Shown: positions 28,913 to 38,168, numbered from the stretch's first letter. The stretch is DNA of 64,000 nucleotides from Treponema denticola ATCC 35405 (GCF_000008185.1 NC_002967.9:1736001-1800000); one strand, 5' to 3'. Numbers and translations are program-made. Notes: generated from the sequence alone by a model not told the origin.

Positions 28913-29229
28913 GATTCAATAAGCTCTTGAGTATCGATTTTGTGAAGAGCTTCTTTAAGCTCTTTTCCCGGTTTAAATCTTACCTTACACCTATCGGCAG
29001 TTAAAACGGCTTCTCCGGTCTTAGGATTACGAGCATTCTTTCGGCCATGCAAAACGGCAAAATCAAAAGAACCTAGGCCGCGTATCTCCACAGGAATTCC
29101 TTGCTGCAAAAGCACGGAAAGCTCATCTAAAAACAGATTAGCTATGGCATTAATCTGCTTAAGCTGGTATTGAGGATTGTTTCGATAAACGGAATCTATT
29201 ATGTCTATTTTTGACCGCTTTTGTTTCAT
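28909..29229 (-). CDS. HU/IHF-family DNA-binding protein
   Basis: A 106-residue nucleoid protein. The core EIRGLGSFDFAVLHGRKNARNPKTG is the DNA-gripping beta-arm region of HU and IHF (here shown as FDFAVLHGRKNARNPKTG). The ATG at 29229 (MKQKRSKIDI) is chosen. A longer frame from 29319 would run through the rpsT terminator and its first 30 residues are not family-like. The ribosome-binding site is poor (TTAAG). It overlaps lnt by ATGA. HU versus IHF cannot be decided. Confidence 0.85.
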   Translation of the reverse strand: MKQKRSKIDIIDSVYRNNPQYQLKQINAIANLFLDELSVLLQQGIPVEIRGLGSFDFAVLHGRKNARNPKTGEAVLTADRCKVRFKPGKELKEALHKIDTQELIES

Positions 29230-29259
29230 CTTAACTAAACTGCAAATTTGGTAAACTAT

Positions 29260-29296
29260 AAAAAAATACCGCAATCCCAATCGGTTTTGCGGTTTT
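29260..29296 (-). terminator. rpsT terminator
   Basis: Minus strand ACCGCAA and TTGCGGT with an eleven-base loop, followed by seven T residues. It lies 10 bases past the rpsT stop. Confidence 0.75.
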
Positions 29297-29305
29297 TCTT
29301 CATTC

Positions 29306-29575
29306 TTATTTTGCTGCAAATGAAGCGTTGTACAAAAGCTGCATCCTTGACTTTTTGCGGGCTGCCGAATTTTTTGTTAAAATTCCTTTTCGGGCTGCAG
29401 AATCAAGCTGACTGGAGAGCTCGCGAAGTAAGGCTGCGGCATTTTCCGCATTAGCTGCATGAACAGCCTCAGTATACTTTCTAGCTGTTGTACGTACTTC
29501 ACTTTTTGCAGAGCGGTTTCGCATTCGGCGCACTTCACTCTGGTTATGTCTTTTAATCGCAGATCGATTTTTCAT
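29306..29575 (-). CDS. rpsT: 30S ribosomal protein S20
   Basis: Small ribosomal subunit protein that binds 16S rRNA. It is 89 residues, Lys/Arg/Ala-rich, starting MKNRSAIKRHNQSEVRRMRN, with LDSAARKGILTKNSAARKKS near the end, all typical of S20. It is followed by its own terminator. A GGTACCT... region just upstream (minus strand AGGTACC) offers a weak ribosome-binding site. Confidence 0.96.
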   Translation of the reverse strand: MKNRSAIKRHNQSEVRRMRNRSAKSEVRTTARKYTEAVHAANAENAAALLRELSSQLDSAARKGILTKNSAARKKSRMQLLYNASFAAK

Positions 29576-29641
29576 TTAAGGTACCTCCGTAATTAATTTA
29601 AAACTATAGTTATTGTATATGACATAATACAGCCGCTTAGA

Positions 29642-30874
29642 TTACACCATATCAATTTTTTTTGCAATAGCTATACGCAATTTTTTTGCATCTTCTTCGG
29701 CTAAACCAAGGTCCGAGGCAGAATCCAAGTCCCTGGCAGCTTCAGGATATAAGGCCAGTTTAAAATAGGACAAGGCACGCCTAAAATAAACATGGGCTTG
29801 AAACTTATTTATTTCAAGCGATTTTGTAAAATATTCAATGGCTTCATCATCTCTGTTTAAGAGAGTTAAAGCTATTCCCACATAATAAAACGAACGAAAA
29901 TTTGCAGAATTATATTTACAGCTCTGCAAAAAATCGGCATAGGCGCCTTCATAATTAGCTTGGGCAAAATAGGCCATACCTCTGTGTTTATATACAACCG
30001 ACAAAACTATATCGTTAGGATTTTGCTCAATTATTTTTGTATAAATCTTTTCGGCCTTATCGAAAAGGTTTTGATTATGAGCTTCAATTGCAGATAATAT
30101 CAAATCATCTATAGTTTCGGCAAGCTTCAACTCCTCTCCATGCTCAACATTATCATGTTGAACAATATTGGTTTCAGGTAAAACTTGAGCCGTATATTCA
30201 TCAGCCATCGAATAAAATTCAAAGCGCCTTTTTTCAAGCTCGGCATTAAGCTTGTTTTGATAATCGCGAATTTCCTGAAAAATAATATCAGCCAAACTCA
30301 AACTTGCGTTTATCGAAGCAAGCTTTCTTTTTAGGGGTTGATCAAAGGGAGAAAACTCCGATTTATATACCAACTCGTGCTCAACCTCAGCCCAGGCATC
30401 TTGAAGAATAGTCCTAAGCTGTATCTCAAAAATTAAATTTTTAGGTAAGACAAGACCTACCTTAAATTCTTCAGGTATGTCAAGCAAAAAATGAACCGAT
30501 TCATACCCGAATTCTCTAAAAGTTCTTTCAGACCCCTTACGTTCCACTTCTATTATCTTAAAATTTTTTAGCAGAATTCTTTCAACTTCATTTATGTCCT
30601 GTAAAAATGGACATATTATTCTTACTCCCAGAATGTCGGTAAGAACAGGAAGATCTGATGTATCTTTTTTGGGAGGAAATTTTAAAAGTTTCAAATAATA
30701 ACTATTAAAACTTTTTACCCTTGTTTTATATGTAGGAGCAGAAGTTATTTTTACTATAGAACGTAGAAACTCCTCTATGCGCACTATCAAGATATTTAAG
30801 TGAGGCACATAAGAAGTATAAACCTCCCTTAATTTTTCTTTTTTAGGGAGCCAAGGTACGTCTTCAGACAACAT
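29642..30874 (-). CDS. RelA/SpoT-type synthetase domain fused to TPR repeats
   Basis: Probable small alarmone synthetase making (p)ppGpp. Residues about 55-230 hold the synthetase domain: TDILGVRIICPF, GYESVHFLLD and FEIQLRTILQDAWAEVEHEL, where the glutamate of ExQxRT is kept. No HD hydrolase or TGS domain is present. Residues about 255-405 are four or so TPR units (VYKHRGMAYFAQANYEGAYA). The TPR tail is likely a regulator or docking surface. It stands alone between rpsT and flaA. Confidence 0.85.
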   Translation of the reverse strand: MLSEDVPWLPKKEKLREVYTSYVPHLNILIVRIEEFLRSIVKITSAPTYKTRVKSFNSYYLKLLKFPPKKDTSDLPVLTDILGVRIICPFLQDINEVERILLKNFKIIEVERKGSERTFREFGYESVHFLLDIPEEFKVGLVLPKNLIFEIQLRTILQDAWAEVEHELVYKSEFSPFDQPLKRKLASINASLSLADIIFQEIRDYQNKLNAELEKRRFEFYSMADEYTAQVLPETNIVQHDNVEHGEELKLAETIDDLILSAIEAHNQNLFDKAEKIYTKIIEQNPNDIVLSVVYKHRGMAYFAQANYEGAYADFLQSCKYNSANFRSFYYVGIALTLLNRDDEAIEYFTKSLEINKFQAHVYFRRALSYFKLALYPEAARDLDSASDLGLAEEDAKKLRIAIAKKIDMV

Positions 30875-30912
30875 ATTTTGTTAAAATCATTTTTACACAG
30901 GGACATCAAACA

Positions 30913-30940
30913 AAAGCGGCCGAGCAGTCTCGACCGCTTT
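30913..30940 (-). terminator. flaA terminator
   Basis: AAAGCGGCCGAG (30913-30924) and CTCGACCGCTTT (30929-30940) pair with one mismatch around a CAGT loop. It lies 16 bases past the flaA stop, with T-rich sequence on the minus strand side. Confidence 0.7.
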
Positions 30941-30955
30941 ATCATTTTTTAGAAC

Positions 30956-32005
30956 TTATTGTTGGTTCTTTTCGGACCCTTCTGAAGGTGTGAAACCTTC
31001 TTCTGTAGCCATCTTTTCCTGTTCGAGGAATCGTAAAACTTGAGTGTGTCCGAATTTTTCAACTTCAATCTTCTTTCTCTTTGTTTCTCTTTCTTCCTGA
31101 ATACCCCAAAGGTCTTCATCAGCAAAGTCTCGTACTGTTGTCAATACGGCTTTGTCATAGATGATCTTAACATCCTTGAAGTATGCAATAGCATCTCCGC
31201 CGTCATGAGCGGCATCACGAGTAATTAAGAAACCTTCAAAAGCTACATGAGGAAGAGCTGTAGGGTAAACAGGATAAAGCCTCAATTCCCTAGACTTTAC
31301 GTTCGCAATGTATGAAGGATTGTTCCATACCAATTCTCTCCAGCCGTCAAACAAGAGATAACCCATGAAGTATCGTTTTACTACATTGTTCTGATCTCTA
31401 AGAAGAACATAAAGACCATGGGGGAAGTTCATACCATAGGTATTTACGGCAATTGATTTGATAACGCCGGTATTTCGAACAACACCATAGCCGTCTTCAA
31501 ATCTTGATTTACCGGAAGCCTTATCTTCTGCAGTGGGTTCCTGCAAATTACCCTGATCATCAACCTGAGCCATTTTTTCATAAGCAGGAATTAAAAATCC
31601 GGGTTTAATTTTTGCATTAGCATTGTTTGTCCACTCGGGGAACAAGATGCGGACACCCATCAACTTTTGACCGGCAAATTTCTCTCCTTCAGCTCTTACT
31701 TCAGCTTCCTTAATCGTCGAAGTAGCAACAGAAAGAGGATTCTGAGCGGAAGAATTCAATTCAACATCCCACTGCTCAAGAGCCAAAGATGTTCTCATCA
31801 AAGCTTTTTGCTCATCTGTGTAAGAAGCACCGGCTACCTTACCGTAATCCATAACAGTTCTTCTGTTTTGTGTCATCTTACCATTAGGATCTGCGATGAT
31901 ATCTGCATTCAACAGTGCGAAGTCAATAATAATCGCTTCCTCAGCAACCGCAACGGCACCCATTAAAAGGAATGCCATAGCAACAAGTATAAATGTTTTT
32001 TTCAT
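30956..32005 (-). CDS. flaA: flagellar filament outer layer (sheath) protein FlaA
   Basis: Sheath protein of the periplasmic flagellar filament, exported by Sec. The signal peptide (MKKTFILVAMAFLLMGAVAV, cleaved near VAVAE) is clear. Spirochete FlaA features follow: LMGVRILFPEWTNNANAKIKP near residue 120 (here in part), YGMNFPHGLYVLLRDQ and ELRLYPVYPTALPHVAFEG. Length is 349 residues. AAGGAG lies before the ATG. It has its own promoter and terminator, so it is monocistronic and probably highly expressed. Confidence 0.95.
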   Translation of the reverse strand: MKKTFILVAMAFLLMGAVAVAEEAIIIDFALLNADIIADPNGKMTQNRRTVMDYGKVAGASYTDEQKALMRTSLALEQWDVELNSSAQNPLSVATSTIKEAEVRAEGEKFAGQKLMGVRILFPEWTNNANAKIKPGFLIPAYEKMAQVDDQGNLQEPTAEDKASGKSRFEDGYGVVRNTGVIKSIAVNTYGMNFPHGLYVLLRDQNNVVKRYFMGYLLFDGWRELVWNNPSYIANVKSRELRLYPVYPTALPHVAFEGFLITRDAAHDGGDAIAYFKDVKIIYDKAVLTTVRDFADEDLWGIQEERETKRKKIEVEKFGHTQVLRFLEQEKMATEEGFTPSEGSEKNQQ

Positions 32006-32040
32006 TCAAAAACTCCTTTTATGCACTTAATTTATGCCCT

Positions 32041-32078
32041 GTATACTATAAGTATACGTAATAATTCAATTTTGTCAA
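32041..32078 (-). promoter_or_regulatory. flaA promoter with overlapping palindrome
   Basis: Minus strand TTGACA (32078-32073), a 16-base spacer and TATACT (32056-32051). The -10 box lies inside the palindrome GTATAC-TATAA-GTATAC (32041-32057), a candidate operator. No sigma-28 type box is visible. Confidence 0.6.
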
Positions 32079-32099
32079 CACTTTTTTTGCTTTTTAGTG

Positions 32100-32558
32100 T
32101 TATTTTTTTAATAATTCGTAAATCTCTATACCCTCAACGAAGATATGAGCCGCTTTTAAGTCCTTACAGTTGGTAAATATATTTTTTTGCAAAAGATACC
32201 TAATTTCATCGGAATCAAGCTCTTGTTTAATATCTTCGATAAAAACTACAGGCAAATCGGCATATAAAACACCTTCTTTTACAAAACAGGAAAGTAATTT
32301 GGACCCGGCTCTGATAAAGGAATAACAATAATGATTAACCGGTCCAAGCATCAATTCTTCAAAAAAAGCAGCCTCAGGCTCCATTATATTTTGGATCGGA
32401 ACATAACGGATTTCGGTATCAATCTTTCCCGTTATGGAATTCTTAAAAAACATAACATACCGATCGTACTTTTTATTAAGAACCGATGTAAAAAGCACAA
32501 CTATTATTATGACAATCAATAAAAAAGCTGCAATTATCTTTGTTTTTATGTAATTCAT
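32100..32558 (-). CDS. GerMN-domain protein, membrane-anchored
   Basis: A 152-residue protein with one N-terminal membrane helix (IIAAFLLIVIIIVVLFTSVL) and a GerMN-like domain containing FFEELMLGPVNHYCYSFI, YADLPVVFIEDI and a C-terminal hydrophobic strand. GerMN domains occur in envelope proteins; the job in non-spore-formers is unclear. I chose the ATG at 32558. A TTG at 32576 overlapping the amidase stop as TTGA is a coupled alternative that adds six residues. It directly follows a cell-wall amidase. Confidence 0.72.
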   Translation of the reverse strand: MNYIKTKIIAAFLLIVIIIVVLFTSVLNKKYDRYVMFFKNSITGKIDTEIRYVPIQNIMEPEAAFFEELMLGPVNHYCYSFIRAGSKLLSCFVKEGVLYADLPVVFIEDIKQELDSDEIRYLLQKNIFTNCKDLKAAHIFVEGIEIYELLKK

Positions 32559-32572
32559 TATATACCCCGAAA

Positions 32573-33586
32573 TCAATTATTTTCAAAATTGCTTATAAAA
32601 GCAGAGAGTCCATTATATATTCCCAAGGAGCATTTTTTCAAGTAGTCAGGAGAATTTAAAAGCTTAATTTCGGTTTTATTGCTGATAAAGCCTAATTCAA
32701 TTAAAACACTGGGCATTTTGACATTACGTACCACAAACCACTGATTTTCGCGTATTCCCCTATTTGGACTTTTTTTTCCGATTTGAGCATCCAATCCGTC
32801 CAAAATATTTTGGGCCATTAAAATACTTTCCATAGTAAATTCTTCTTCCATCATCGAATTCAATATGGAATGAATTTCTTTCGGCACGGTTTTTTTATCG
32901 ACTACTTCACGCCTGTATTCCGGAGGAAGATACCAGACCTCAAAACCGGCTGCCTTTGAGCTAAGGGATGCATTTACATGGATGGAAACATAGAGAATGC
33001 TTTCATTTTTTTTTAATTTTACCGAATTTGCCATGTTTACCCTGTCTTCAAGGGTCGGATAGACATCCTTATTTCTGGTTAAAAGAATTTTTTTATCCGG
33101 ATAGGCCTTTTTAAGCATCTTGTACAGATCTAAACTGACCTTTAAGGCAATGTCCTTTTCGTATAAGACAAACGTTTTTTTATTTTCGACATAAGAGCCG
33201 ACACAGCCGGGATCTTTTCCGCCATGTCCGGGATCTATCAAGATAACCCCTACCCTATAATTTTCTTCTTTTTGAGGTACGGCAAAAAAAGTTTCAAGCT
33301 TTTTATACATTTCACCGCTTATAAAGGTAAGACCGTCTTTTTGATAGGGAGGCGGAGTAAAATCGGCTTTTTCGTTATCAAAAATTATAAGGCTTTCCCC
33401 TATTTTGCAGCTTACCTGAGAATTATTTTTTATAAAAATAAGTTCTTGCGAAAGCGGATCCCATGAAATATCTAGATCCAGCCTTCCTGCGGCATCGGTA
33501 ACCGAAACTCCCGCAGAAAAAGCTTTTAAACAAAGAAAAACCAAGAGAAAAATAGAAAAAAAAGCCTTATTTGCCCTATTTTTCAT
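32573..33586 (-). CDS. N-acetylmuramoyl-L-alanine amidase (Amidase_3)
   Basis: Peptidoglycan hydrolase that cuts stem peptides from glycan, exported by its signal peptide (FFSIFLLVFLCLKAFSAG). The Amidase_3 domain (about 125-335) has the zinc ligands and catalytic Glu in LIDPGHGGKDPG, YEKDIALKV, VSIHVNAS and VLIELGFISNK. The N-terminal 100 residues look like a copper-amine-oxidase-type or SH3-like region. Stop and start spacing to pgk is seven bases, so it is likely in an operon with pgk and the GerMN gene. Confidence 0.92.
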   Translation of the reverse strand: MKNRANKAFFSIFLLVFLCLKAFSAGVSVTDAAGRLDLDISWDPLSQELIFIKNNSQVSCKIGESLIIFDNEKADFTPPPYQKDGLTFISGEMYKKLETFFAVPQKEENYRVGVILIDPGHGGKDPGCVGSYVENKKTFVLYEKDIALKVSLDLYKMLKKAYPDKKILLTRNKDVYPTLEDRVNMANSVKLKKNESILYVSIHVNASLSSKAAGFEVWYLPPEYRREVVDKKTVPKEIHSILNSMMEEEFTMESILMAQNILDGLDAQIGKKSPNRGIRENQWFVVRNVKMPSVLIELGFISNKTEIKLLNSPDYLKKCSLGIYNGLSAFISNFENN

Positions 33587-33592
33587 TAAAAA

Positions 33593-34852
33593 TTAAATAG
33601 TATCAAGACAGGCAATGCCGGGGAGAACTTTTCCTTCAAGGAATTCGAGGGAAGCTCCGCCGCCGGTAGAAACATGACTCATCTTATCGGCAAGATTGAA
33701 CTTATTTACGGCAGCAACCGAATCACCTCCGCCTACGATTGTAAGTGCACCTTTTTCCGTTGCAGCTGCTACAAGGCGGGCAGTTTCTTCCGTTCCCTTT
33801 GAAAAAGCCTCAAACTCAAAAACGCCTACGGGGCCGTTCCAGACAATGGACTTTGACGACAAAATAATCTCTTTATAAAGAGCCAAGGTCTTAGGGCCTA
33901 CATCCATTCCCATAAGATTATCGGGAATATCTGTGCTTTCAACTAAAACGGCTTCGGCATTGGGAGAAAAGGTTTCGGAACAGATATGATCAACAGGAAG
34001 GATTATCTTTACACCCTGTTTTTCAGCCTTATCCAAAAGATTTTTAGCAGTATCCATAAAATCTTCTTCAAATAAGGATTTACCGATCTTTTTTCCTTGA
34101 ACCTTTAAGAAGGTGTAGGCCATTCCTCCTCCTATAATTAAAGAAGATGCATTTTTTAAAAGACTTTCCAAAACTGCAATTTTGGAAGAAACCTTTGCTC
34201 CTCCTATAATTGCCGTCATTGGCTTTGCAGGATTATTTAACATTGGCTCAAGGTATTTAATTTCCTTTTCCATAAGAAAGCCGGCTACCCTTGTATTGAC
34301 AAAGTTGGCAATTTCGGCTGTAGAAGCATGAGAGCGGTGAGCCGTTCCAAAAGCATCATTTACATAGATATCACCGTACAAGCTGAGTTCTTTTGCCAAG
34401 ATTTGCTGCTCGGCCTTTTCCTTTGAAGTTTCTTCTTTGTGGAAGCGGGTGTTTTCAAGCATTAGAATTCCGCCCTGTGGAAGAGCTTTTACCCTTTCAA
34501 GCTGTCCCATGCAGGAGGGAGCAAAATCAACAGGAAGTTTAAGAAGGCCGGATAAGTATTCTGCAACAGGTTTCATCCTATGCTTTCCGTTAATATAAGC
34601 TTCCTCATCAAAGGGTTTTCCGTCTTTTTCGGCCTTTTCCTTGGCTTTTTTTGCATCTTTTGAAGGATCACCCAAATGGCTCATCAAAACAAGGCTTCTT
34701 GCTCCTTGTTCCAATATATATTTTATTGTAGGAAGAGCCGCCCTAATCCGCGTATCATCCTGCACTACTCCGTCCTTCATAGGAACGTTAAAATCTACAC
34801 GCATTATTATGCGTTTATCCTTTAAATTTACATCTTTTACAGTCTTAATCAT
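33593..34852 (-). CDS. pgk: phosphoglycerate kinase
   Basis: Glycolytic enzyme making ATP from 1,3-bisphosphoglycerate. [11 protein letters not shown] near the start, [20 protein letters not shown], the hinge region with [15 protein letters not shown] and the C-terminal [14 protein letters not shown] with [15 protein letters not shown] are all present. Length is 419 residues, normal for bacteria. The neighbours are cell-wall genes, not gap or tpi. Confidence 0.98.
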   Translation of the reverse strand: MIKTVKDVNLKDKRIIMRVDFNVPMKDGVVQDDTRIRAALPTIKYILEQGARSLVLMSHLGDPSKDAKKAKEKAEKDGKPFDEEAYINGKHRMKPVAEYLSGLLKLPVDFAPSCMGQLERVKALPQGGILMLENTRFHKEETSKEKAEQQILAKELSLYGDIYVNDAFGTAHRSHASTAEIANFVNTRVAGFLMEKEIKYLEPMLNNPAKPMTAIIGGAKVSSKIAVLESLLKNASSLIIGGGMAYTFLKVQGKKIGKSLFEEDFMDTAKNLLDKAEKQGVKIILPVDHICSETFSPNAEAVLVESTDIPDNLMGMDVGPKTLALYKEIILSSKSIVWNGPVGVFEFEAFSKGTEETARLVAAATEKGALTIVGGGDSVAAVNKFNLADKMSHVSTGGGASLEFLEGKVLPGIACLDTI

Positions 34853-34940
34853 ATTACCTCCAATAAGATTTTTATTTTAGGCAGCCTCTAAAAACATAGG
34901 TTTTTAGAAGATTATCTTTCGATAATCGGTTTCTTTAAAT

Positions 34941-35318
34941 TTATTCGTTTTCTTTTTTGAATTCGATGAAGTCTATTTCAACACCGTTAGGATCTACGGC
35001 CGTTAAAATCTTTTTACCGTCTTTTACGGTTCTTGGAGGAGCCGTTATACGGACATTTTTAGCTTTTAGGTACTTTTCGGCCTCGCTTATCTGATCGACC
35101 TGAACGGTAAGAGAAAGTCGGCTGCCATTTTGCGGCTTAGAAACATCATGACTTATGAGCTCAAGATTCATTCCGCTGTCAGGTTCCGTTAAAAAAGCAA
35201 TTCTTTTTCCCGGAGCGGCCGACATCATATAATTAAAAGTAAATCCAAGTACTTTTTCATAGAATTCAAGTGATTTTTCCATTTCATCCGTGCGGATGGC
35301 AACACTGTTTAAAAACAT
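34941..35318 (-). CDS. VOC (glyoxalase/bleomycin-resistance fold) family protein
   Basis: A 125-residue single-module vicinal oxygen chelate protein (two beta-alpha-beta-beta-beta units). It begins FLNSVAIRTDEMEKSLEFYE and ends AVDPNGVEIDFIEF, with a metal-type Glu in LELISHD. The substrate cannot be told; it is not clearly lactoylglutathione lyase. The gene has its own space, upstream of pgk on the same strand. Confidence 0.82.
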   Translation of the reverse strand: MFLNSVAIRTDEMEKSLEFYEKVLGFTFNYMMSAAPGKRIAFLTEPDSGMNLELISHDVSKPQNGSRLSLTVQVDQISEAEKYLKAKNVRITAPPRTVKDGKKILTAVDPNGVEIDFIEFKKENE

Positions 35319-35570
35319 TTGTATACCTCTTTAAAAAAAAGTATAACATAATCATTATCATAAGTCAATTAAGAGTCAATCATTTTAGCCGTCTATAAAT
35401 TTTTAAAAAAAAATAGCGAGGGCTTGACTTTTCTTTTTAATAACTTATACTTATGTACGTGTTGTATCGTGTAAACTTGTCAATAAAATTAAAAGCTTAT
35501 TTATGGTTACAACCAAATGAGAATTTTCTCAAAAAAATTATTCCGTAAAATTACGGAAAAGGAGAATGAA

Positions 35571-36221
35571 ATGAAAAAACTTATTTTTGTTTTTTTATTG
35601 GTTGCATTGCTTGCAACACCTTTGGCTGCACTTGATTTCAGTGCAGGTGGCGATTTTAGCTTTGCTCATATGTTGAACATAGTTAAAGTTGAAGATGTAA
35701 AAGGAACTACTTCTGTGAATTTTTTAGGTGTTAACGGTTTCTTTGATGCCGAATACGTAAGAGCAGGCTTAGGAGTAAATTTCCTCGTCGGCGGAATAAC
35801 GGCAAAACTTGAAAATGCCGGTCCTCTTTCAGGAACAACTAAAGATAATAAGACATCTTTAATAAACCTCCGCCTTTCGGTTTTGGGAAAATATCCCTTT
35901 ACCATTGCTAAGATTGTAAAGCTATACCCCTTAGCCGGTATGGAAGTGGATTTCAATGTTTCAGCTAAGTATGACGGTAAGAATGCAAAGGAGCATCTGT
36001 CTGATGATGAAAAAAAAGACTTAAATCATTACTACCTAGTTTTAGGTGTAGGAGCCGATATCACTGTTACAGGCAATCTCTTTGTAACACCCAAAGCAAC
36101 TTTCGGTTTTGATTTGAGACAGAACTCGACTGCAAAAGCAGCAAAGAAAGCCGGTGCAAACATAAAAGGCGGTCATCAAATGAAAATAGAGTTCGGTCTA
36201 GGCGTAGGCTACAAGTTCTAA
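35571..36221 (+). CDS. small outer-membrane beta-barrel protein
   Basis: A 216-residue protein with a clear signal peptide (MKKLIFVFLLVALLATPLAA) and a series of amphipathic strands (AGLGVNFLVGGITAKLE, NLFVTPKATFGFDLRQN) ending in GLGVGYKF, where the final Phe fits an outer-membrane barrel. AAGGAG before the ATG at 35571 sets the start; the upstream ATG at 35517 lacks one. It resembles OmpW-like spirochete porins only loosely. It has a strong terminator and is monocistronic. Confidence 0.72.
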   Translation: MKKLIFVFLLVALLATPLAALDFSAGGDFSFAHMLNIVKVEDVKGTTSVNFLGVNGFFDAEYVRAGLGVNFLVGGITAKLENAGPLSGTTKDNKTSLINLRLSVLGKYPFTIAKIVKLYPLAGMEVDFNVSAKYDGKNAKEHLSDDEKKDLNHYYLVLGVGADITVTGNLFVTPKATFGFDLRQNSTAKAAKKAGANIKGGHQMKIEFGLGVGYKF

Positions 36222-36237
36222 TTTTACACCAAACCTT

Positions 36238-36272
36238 AAAAAGCTCCATCTTGAGGATGGGGCTTTTTTTTA
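36238..36272 (+). terminator. terminator after the beta-barrel gene
   Basis: AAAAAGCTCCATC and GATGGGGCTTTTT pair (one G-T) around a TTGAG loop, followed by a further T-run. It lies 16 bases past the stop. Confidence 0.85.
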
Positions 36273-36335
36273 TGCATTCGTAAAAAAAACTTGGTTTACT
36301 TGAAAAAAAAGCCCTTATCGGCTAAAATAGTTTTT

Positions 36336-37871
36336 ATGAAGATTACGGAAAAGATTTTAATTGTGGATTTCGGCGGTCAGTATAATCAGCTCATAGCAAG
36401 GCGCGTGCGTGACCTAAATGTTTATTCGGATATTGTGCCGGCCTCAAAGGCCCTTGATTACATAAGGGAAAATAAACCCATAGGTATCATTTTTACCGGA
36501 GGGCCTAACAGCGTTTATGAAGAAAAAGCTCCCCTGCCCCCAAAAGAAATTTTTAACTTAAATATTCCGATTTTAGGCATTTGTTACGGTATGCAGGCCA
36601 TGGCCCATTGCCTAGGCGGCAAGGTCGAAAAAAGCTTAAAAAGAGAATTCGGCAAAACCTTAACAAAATTCGACACAGGTATTCCGCTATTTAAAAATAT
36701 AAAAGATAAATCTTCGGTTTGGATGAGTCATGTCGACTGCGTTTCCCGCCTGCCTGAAGGCTTTGTTTCGGCAGCTCAAACGGCAAATACAAAAAATGCG
36801 GCTATGGCAAATAAAGAAAAAAAACTTTACGGCATTCAATTCCATGCCGAAGTCGAACATTCCGAAGAAGGGCAAAATATAATCAAAAACTTTTTATACA
36901 ATGTTTGCGGTGCTAAAGGCGATTGGAATATGAAAAGCTTTTTGGCTGAGGCTATAAAAGATGTACAAAATACGGTAAAAGACGGCAAGGTGCTTTTAGC
37001 CTTATCGGGAGGAGTAGATTCTTCCGTACTTGCGGCTCTTTTAAATAGGGCTGTCGGTAAAAATCTAACCTGTATTTTTGTGGATCACGGCCTTATGCGC
37101 AAAAACGAGGGAGATGAGGTAGAGGCAGCCTTTAGGGATACTCCAATGAACTTTATCCGCGTAAATGCGGAAAGCCGTTTTTTGGGCAAGTTAAAAGGCG
37201 TTTCCGACCCTGAAAAAAAACGGAAAATAATCGGCGAAGAATTTATCCGCGTTTTTGAAGAAGAAGCCGAAAAAATCGGAACTGTGGATTTCCTTGCCCA
37301 AGGTACAATTTACGCCGATGTAGTTGAAAGCGGCACCAAGGGTTCCGCCGTAATCAAAAGCCATCACAATGTCGGAGGCCTTCCCGATCACATAAGTTTT
37401 AAGTCCCTCATCGAGCCCTTAAAAACGCTTTTTAAGGACGAAATACGAAACCTAGGCACGGAGCTCGGCCTCCCCGATTATTTAGTACACCGCCAGCCCT
37501 TCCCCGGTCCCGGCCTTGCCATAAGAATCATGGGCGAAATAACCGAAGAAAAGCTCGATATTTTAAGGGAAGCCGATGCTATCTGGCGGAGCGAACTTGA
37601 GCATGCTGACATAAAAAAGGATTTAAGCCAGTATTTTGCCGTTCTTACCTCAACAAAGACGGTGGGTGTTATGGGCGACTTTAGAACATACGACTACACC
37701 CTCGCCCTGCGTGCAGTAAAAACCTCGGACTTTATGTCAGCCGACTGGGTACGCATTCCCTACGAGGTTTTGGATAAGGTTTCTTCCCGCATTATAAACG
37801 AAGTAAAGGGCATCAACCGAATAGTCTACGACATAACTTCAAAACCGCCGGCTACTATTGAGTGGGAGTAG
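36336..37871 (+). CDS. guaA: GMP synthase (glutamine-hydrolysing)
   Basis: Last step of GMP synthesis, XMP to GMP. The glutamine amidotransferase domain has the catalytic Cys in [13 protein letters not shown] and the His/Glu in [11 protein letters not shown]. The ATP pyrophosphatase P-loop is [14 protein letters not shown], and the C-terminus is [11 protein letters not shown] chose the ATG at 36336 (511 residues, the usual size); a longer frame from 36291 is not family-like. The 3' end doubles as the integration site of the downstream element: its last codons recur at 40727-40740. Confidence 0.97.
   Translation: MKITEKILIVDFGGQYNQLIARRVRDLNVYSDIVPASKALDYIRENKPIGIIFTGGPNSVYEEKAPLPPKEIFNLNIPILGICYGMQAMAHCLGGKVEKSLKREFGKTLTKFDTGIPLFKNIKDKSSVWMSHVDCVSRLPEGFVSAAQTANTKNAAMANKEKKLYGIQFHAEVEHSEEGQNIIKNFLYNVCGAKGDWNMKSFLAEAIKDVQNTVKDGKVLLALSGGVDSSVLAALLNRAVGKNLTCIFVDHGLMRKNEGDEVEAAFRDTPMNFIRVNAESRFLGKLKGVSDPEKKRKIIGEEFIRVFEEEAEKIGTVDFLAQGTIYADVVESGTKGSAVIKSHHNVGGLPDHISFKSLIEPLKTLFKDEIRNLGTELGLPDYLVHRQPFPGPGLAIRIMGEITEEKLDILREADAIWRSELEHADIKKDLSQYFAVLTSTKTVGVMGDFRTYDYTLALRAVKTSDFMSADWVRIPYEVLDKVSSRIINEVKGINRIVYDITSKPPATIEWE
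37856..37869 (+). repeat. left attachment site (attL core)
   Basis: TATTGAGTGGGAGT, the last codons of guaA, identical to 40727-40740. The copy in guaA keeps the reading frame intact, as expected for integration that restores the gene end. Confidence 0.7.
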
Positions 37872-37887
37872 AGTAACAAAAATGTTT

Positions 37888-37934
37888 CTTCCGTAAAATC
37901 GTTGAAAATACAATATTACAACGGTTTACGGAAG
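37888..37934 (+). repeat. inverted repeat just inside attL
   Basis: CTTCCGTAAAATCGTTG (37888-37904) and CAACGGTTTACGGAAG (37919-37934) pair over about 15 bases with a small internal mismatch, 14-base loop. It could be the guaA transcript end or a recombinase-related site. Confidence 0.55.
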
Positions 37935-37949
37935 CAAAAAGCTCCTTAG

Positions 37950-37972
37950 TGATACTGTTTTGATACTAAAAA
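37950..37972 (+). repeat. internal 23-bp direct repeat, left copy
   Basis: A sequence built from two GATACT units is repeated exactly at 40609-40631. It lies 80 bases inside the left att core; the other copy lies 95 bases inside the right one. The near-symmetry suggests recombinase arm sites. Confidence 0.7.
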
Positions 37973-38024
37973 TGAGAAAAAGTAGGTTTAAAAGGAAGTT
38001 GTTGAATTTAGATAAATTGTTTAG

Positions 38025-38056
38025 AAAGCCTTCCATCATTTTGGTGGGAGGCTTTT
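38025..38056 (+). terminator. hairpin inside the element
   Basis: AAAGCCTTCCATC pairs with GGTGGGAGGCTTT (two G-T pairs), ATTTT loop, short T-run. No gene precedes it, so it may be what remains of a lost gene. Confidence 0.4.
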
Positions 38057-38110
38057 GTGGAAATAGTAGTTGATAAATTTGAATTTACCTCTATTTAGAC
38101 ATACAAACTG

Positions 38111-38139
38111 TTGACAACAAAGCTCCTATATAGTATGAT
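38111..38139 (+). promoter_or_regulatory. promoter of the marR-radical SAM operon
   Basis: TTGACA (38111-38116), 17-base spacer, TATGAT (38134-38139). Transcription would start near 38146, inside the palindrome described next. Confidence 0.75.
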
Positions 38140-38165
38140 TTGATAAACTACTATATAGGAGCTTT
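38119..38165 (+). promoter_or_regulatory. palindromic operator over the promoter
   Basis: Perfect 17-base arms: AAAGCTCCTATATAGTA (38119-38135) and its reverse complement at 38149-38165, separated by 13 bases. One arm overlaps the spacer and -10 box; the other ends three bases before the marR start codon. This is a plausible site for autorepression by the MarR protein. Confidence 0.65.
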
Positions 38166-38168
38166 TGT

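Noticed and set aside
37856-38168. A hidden integrase between guaA and marR
   Set aside because: The roughly 300 bases hold hairpins and repeats only; no frame reads like a recombinase end.
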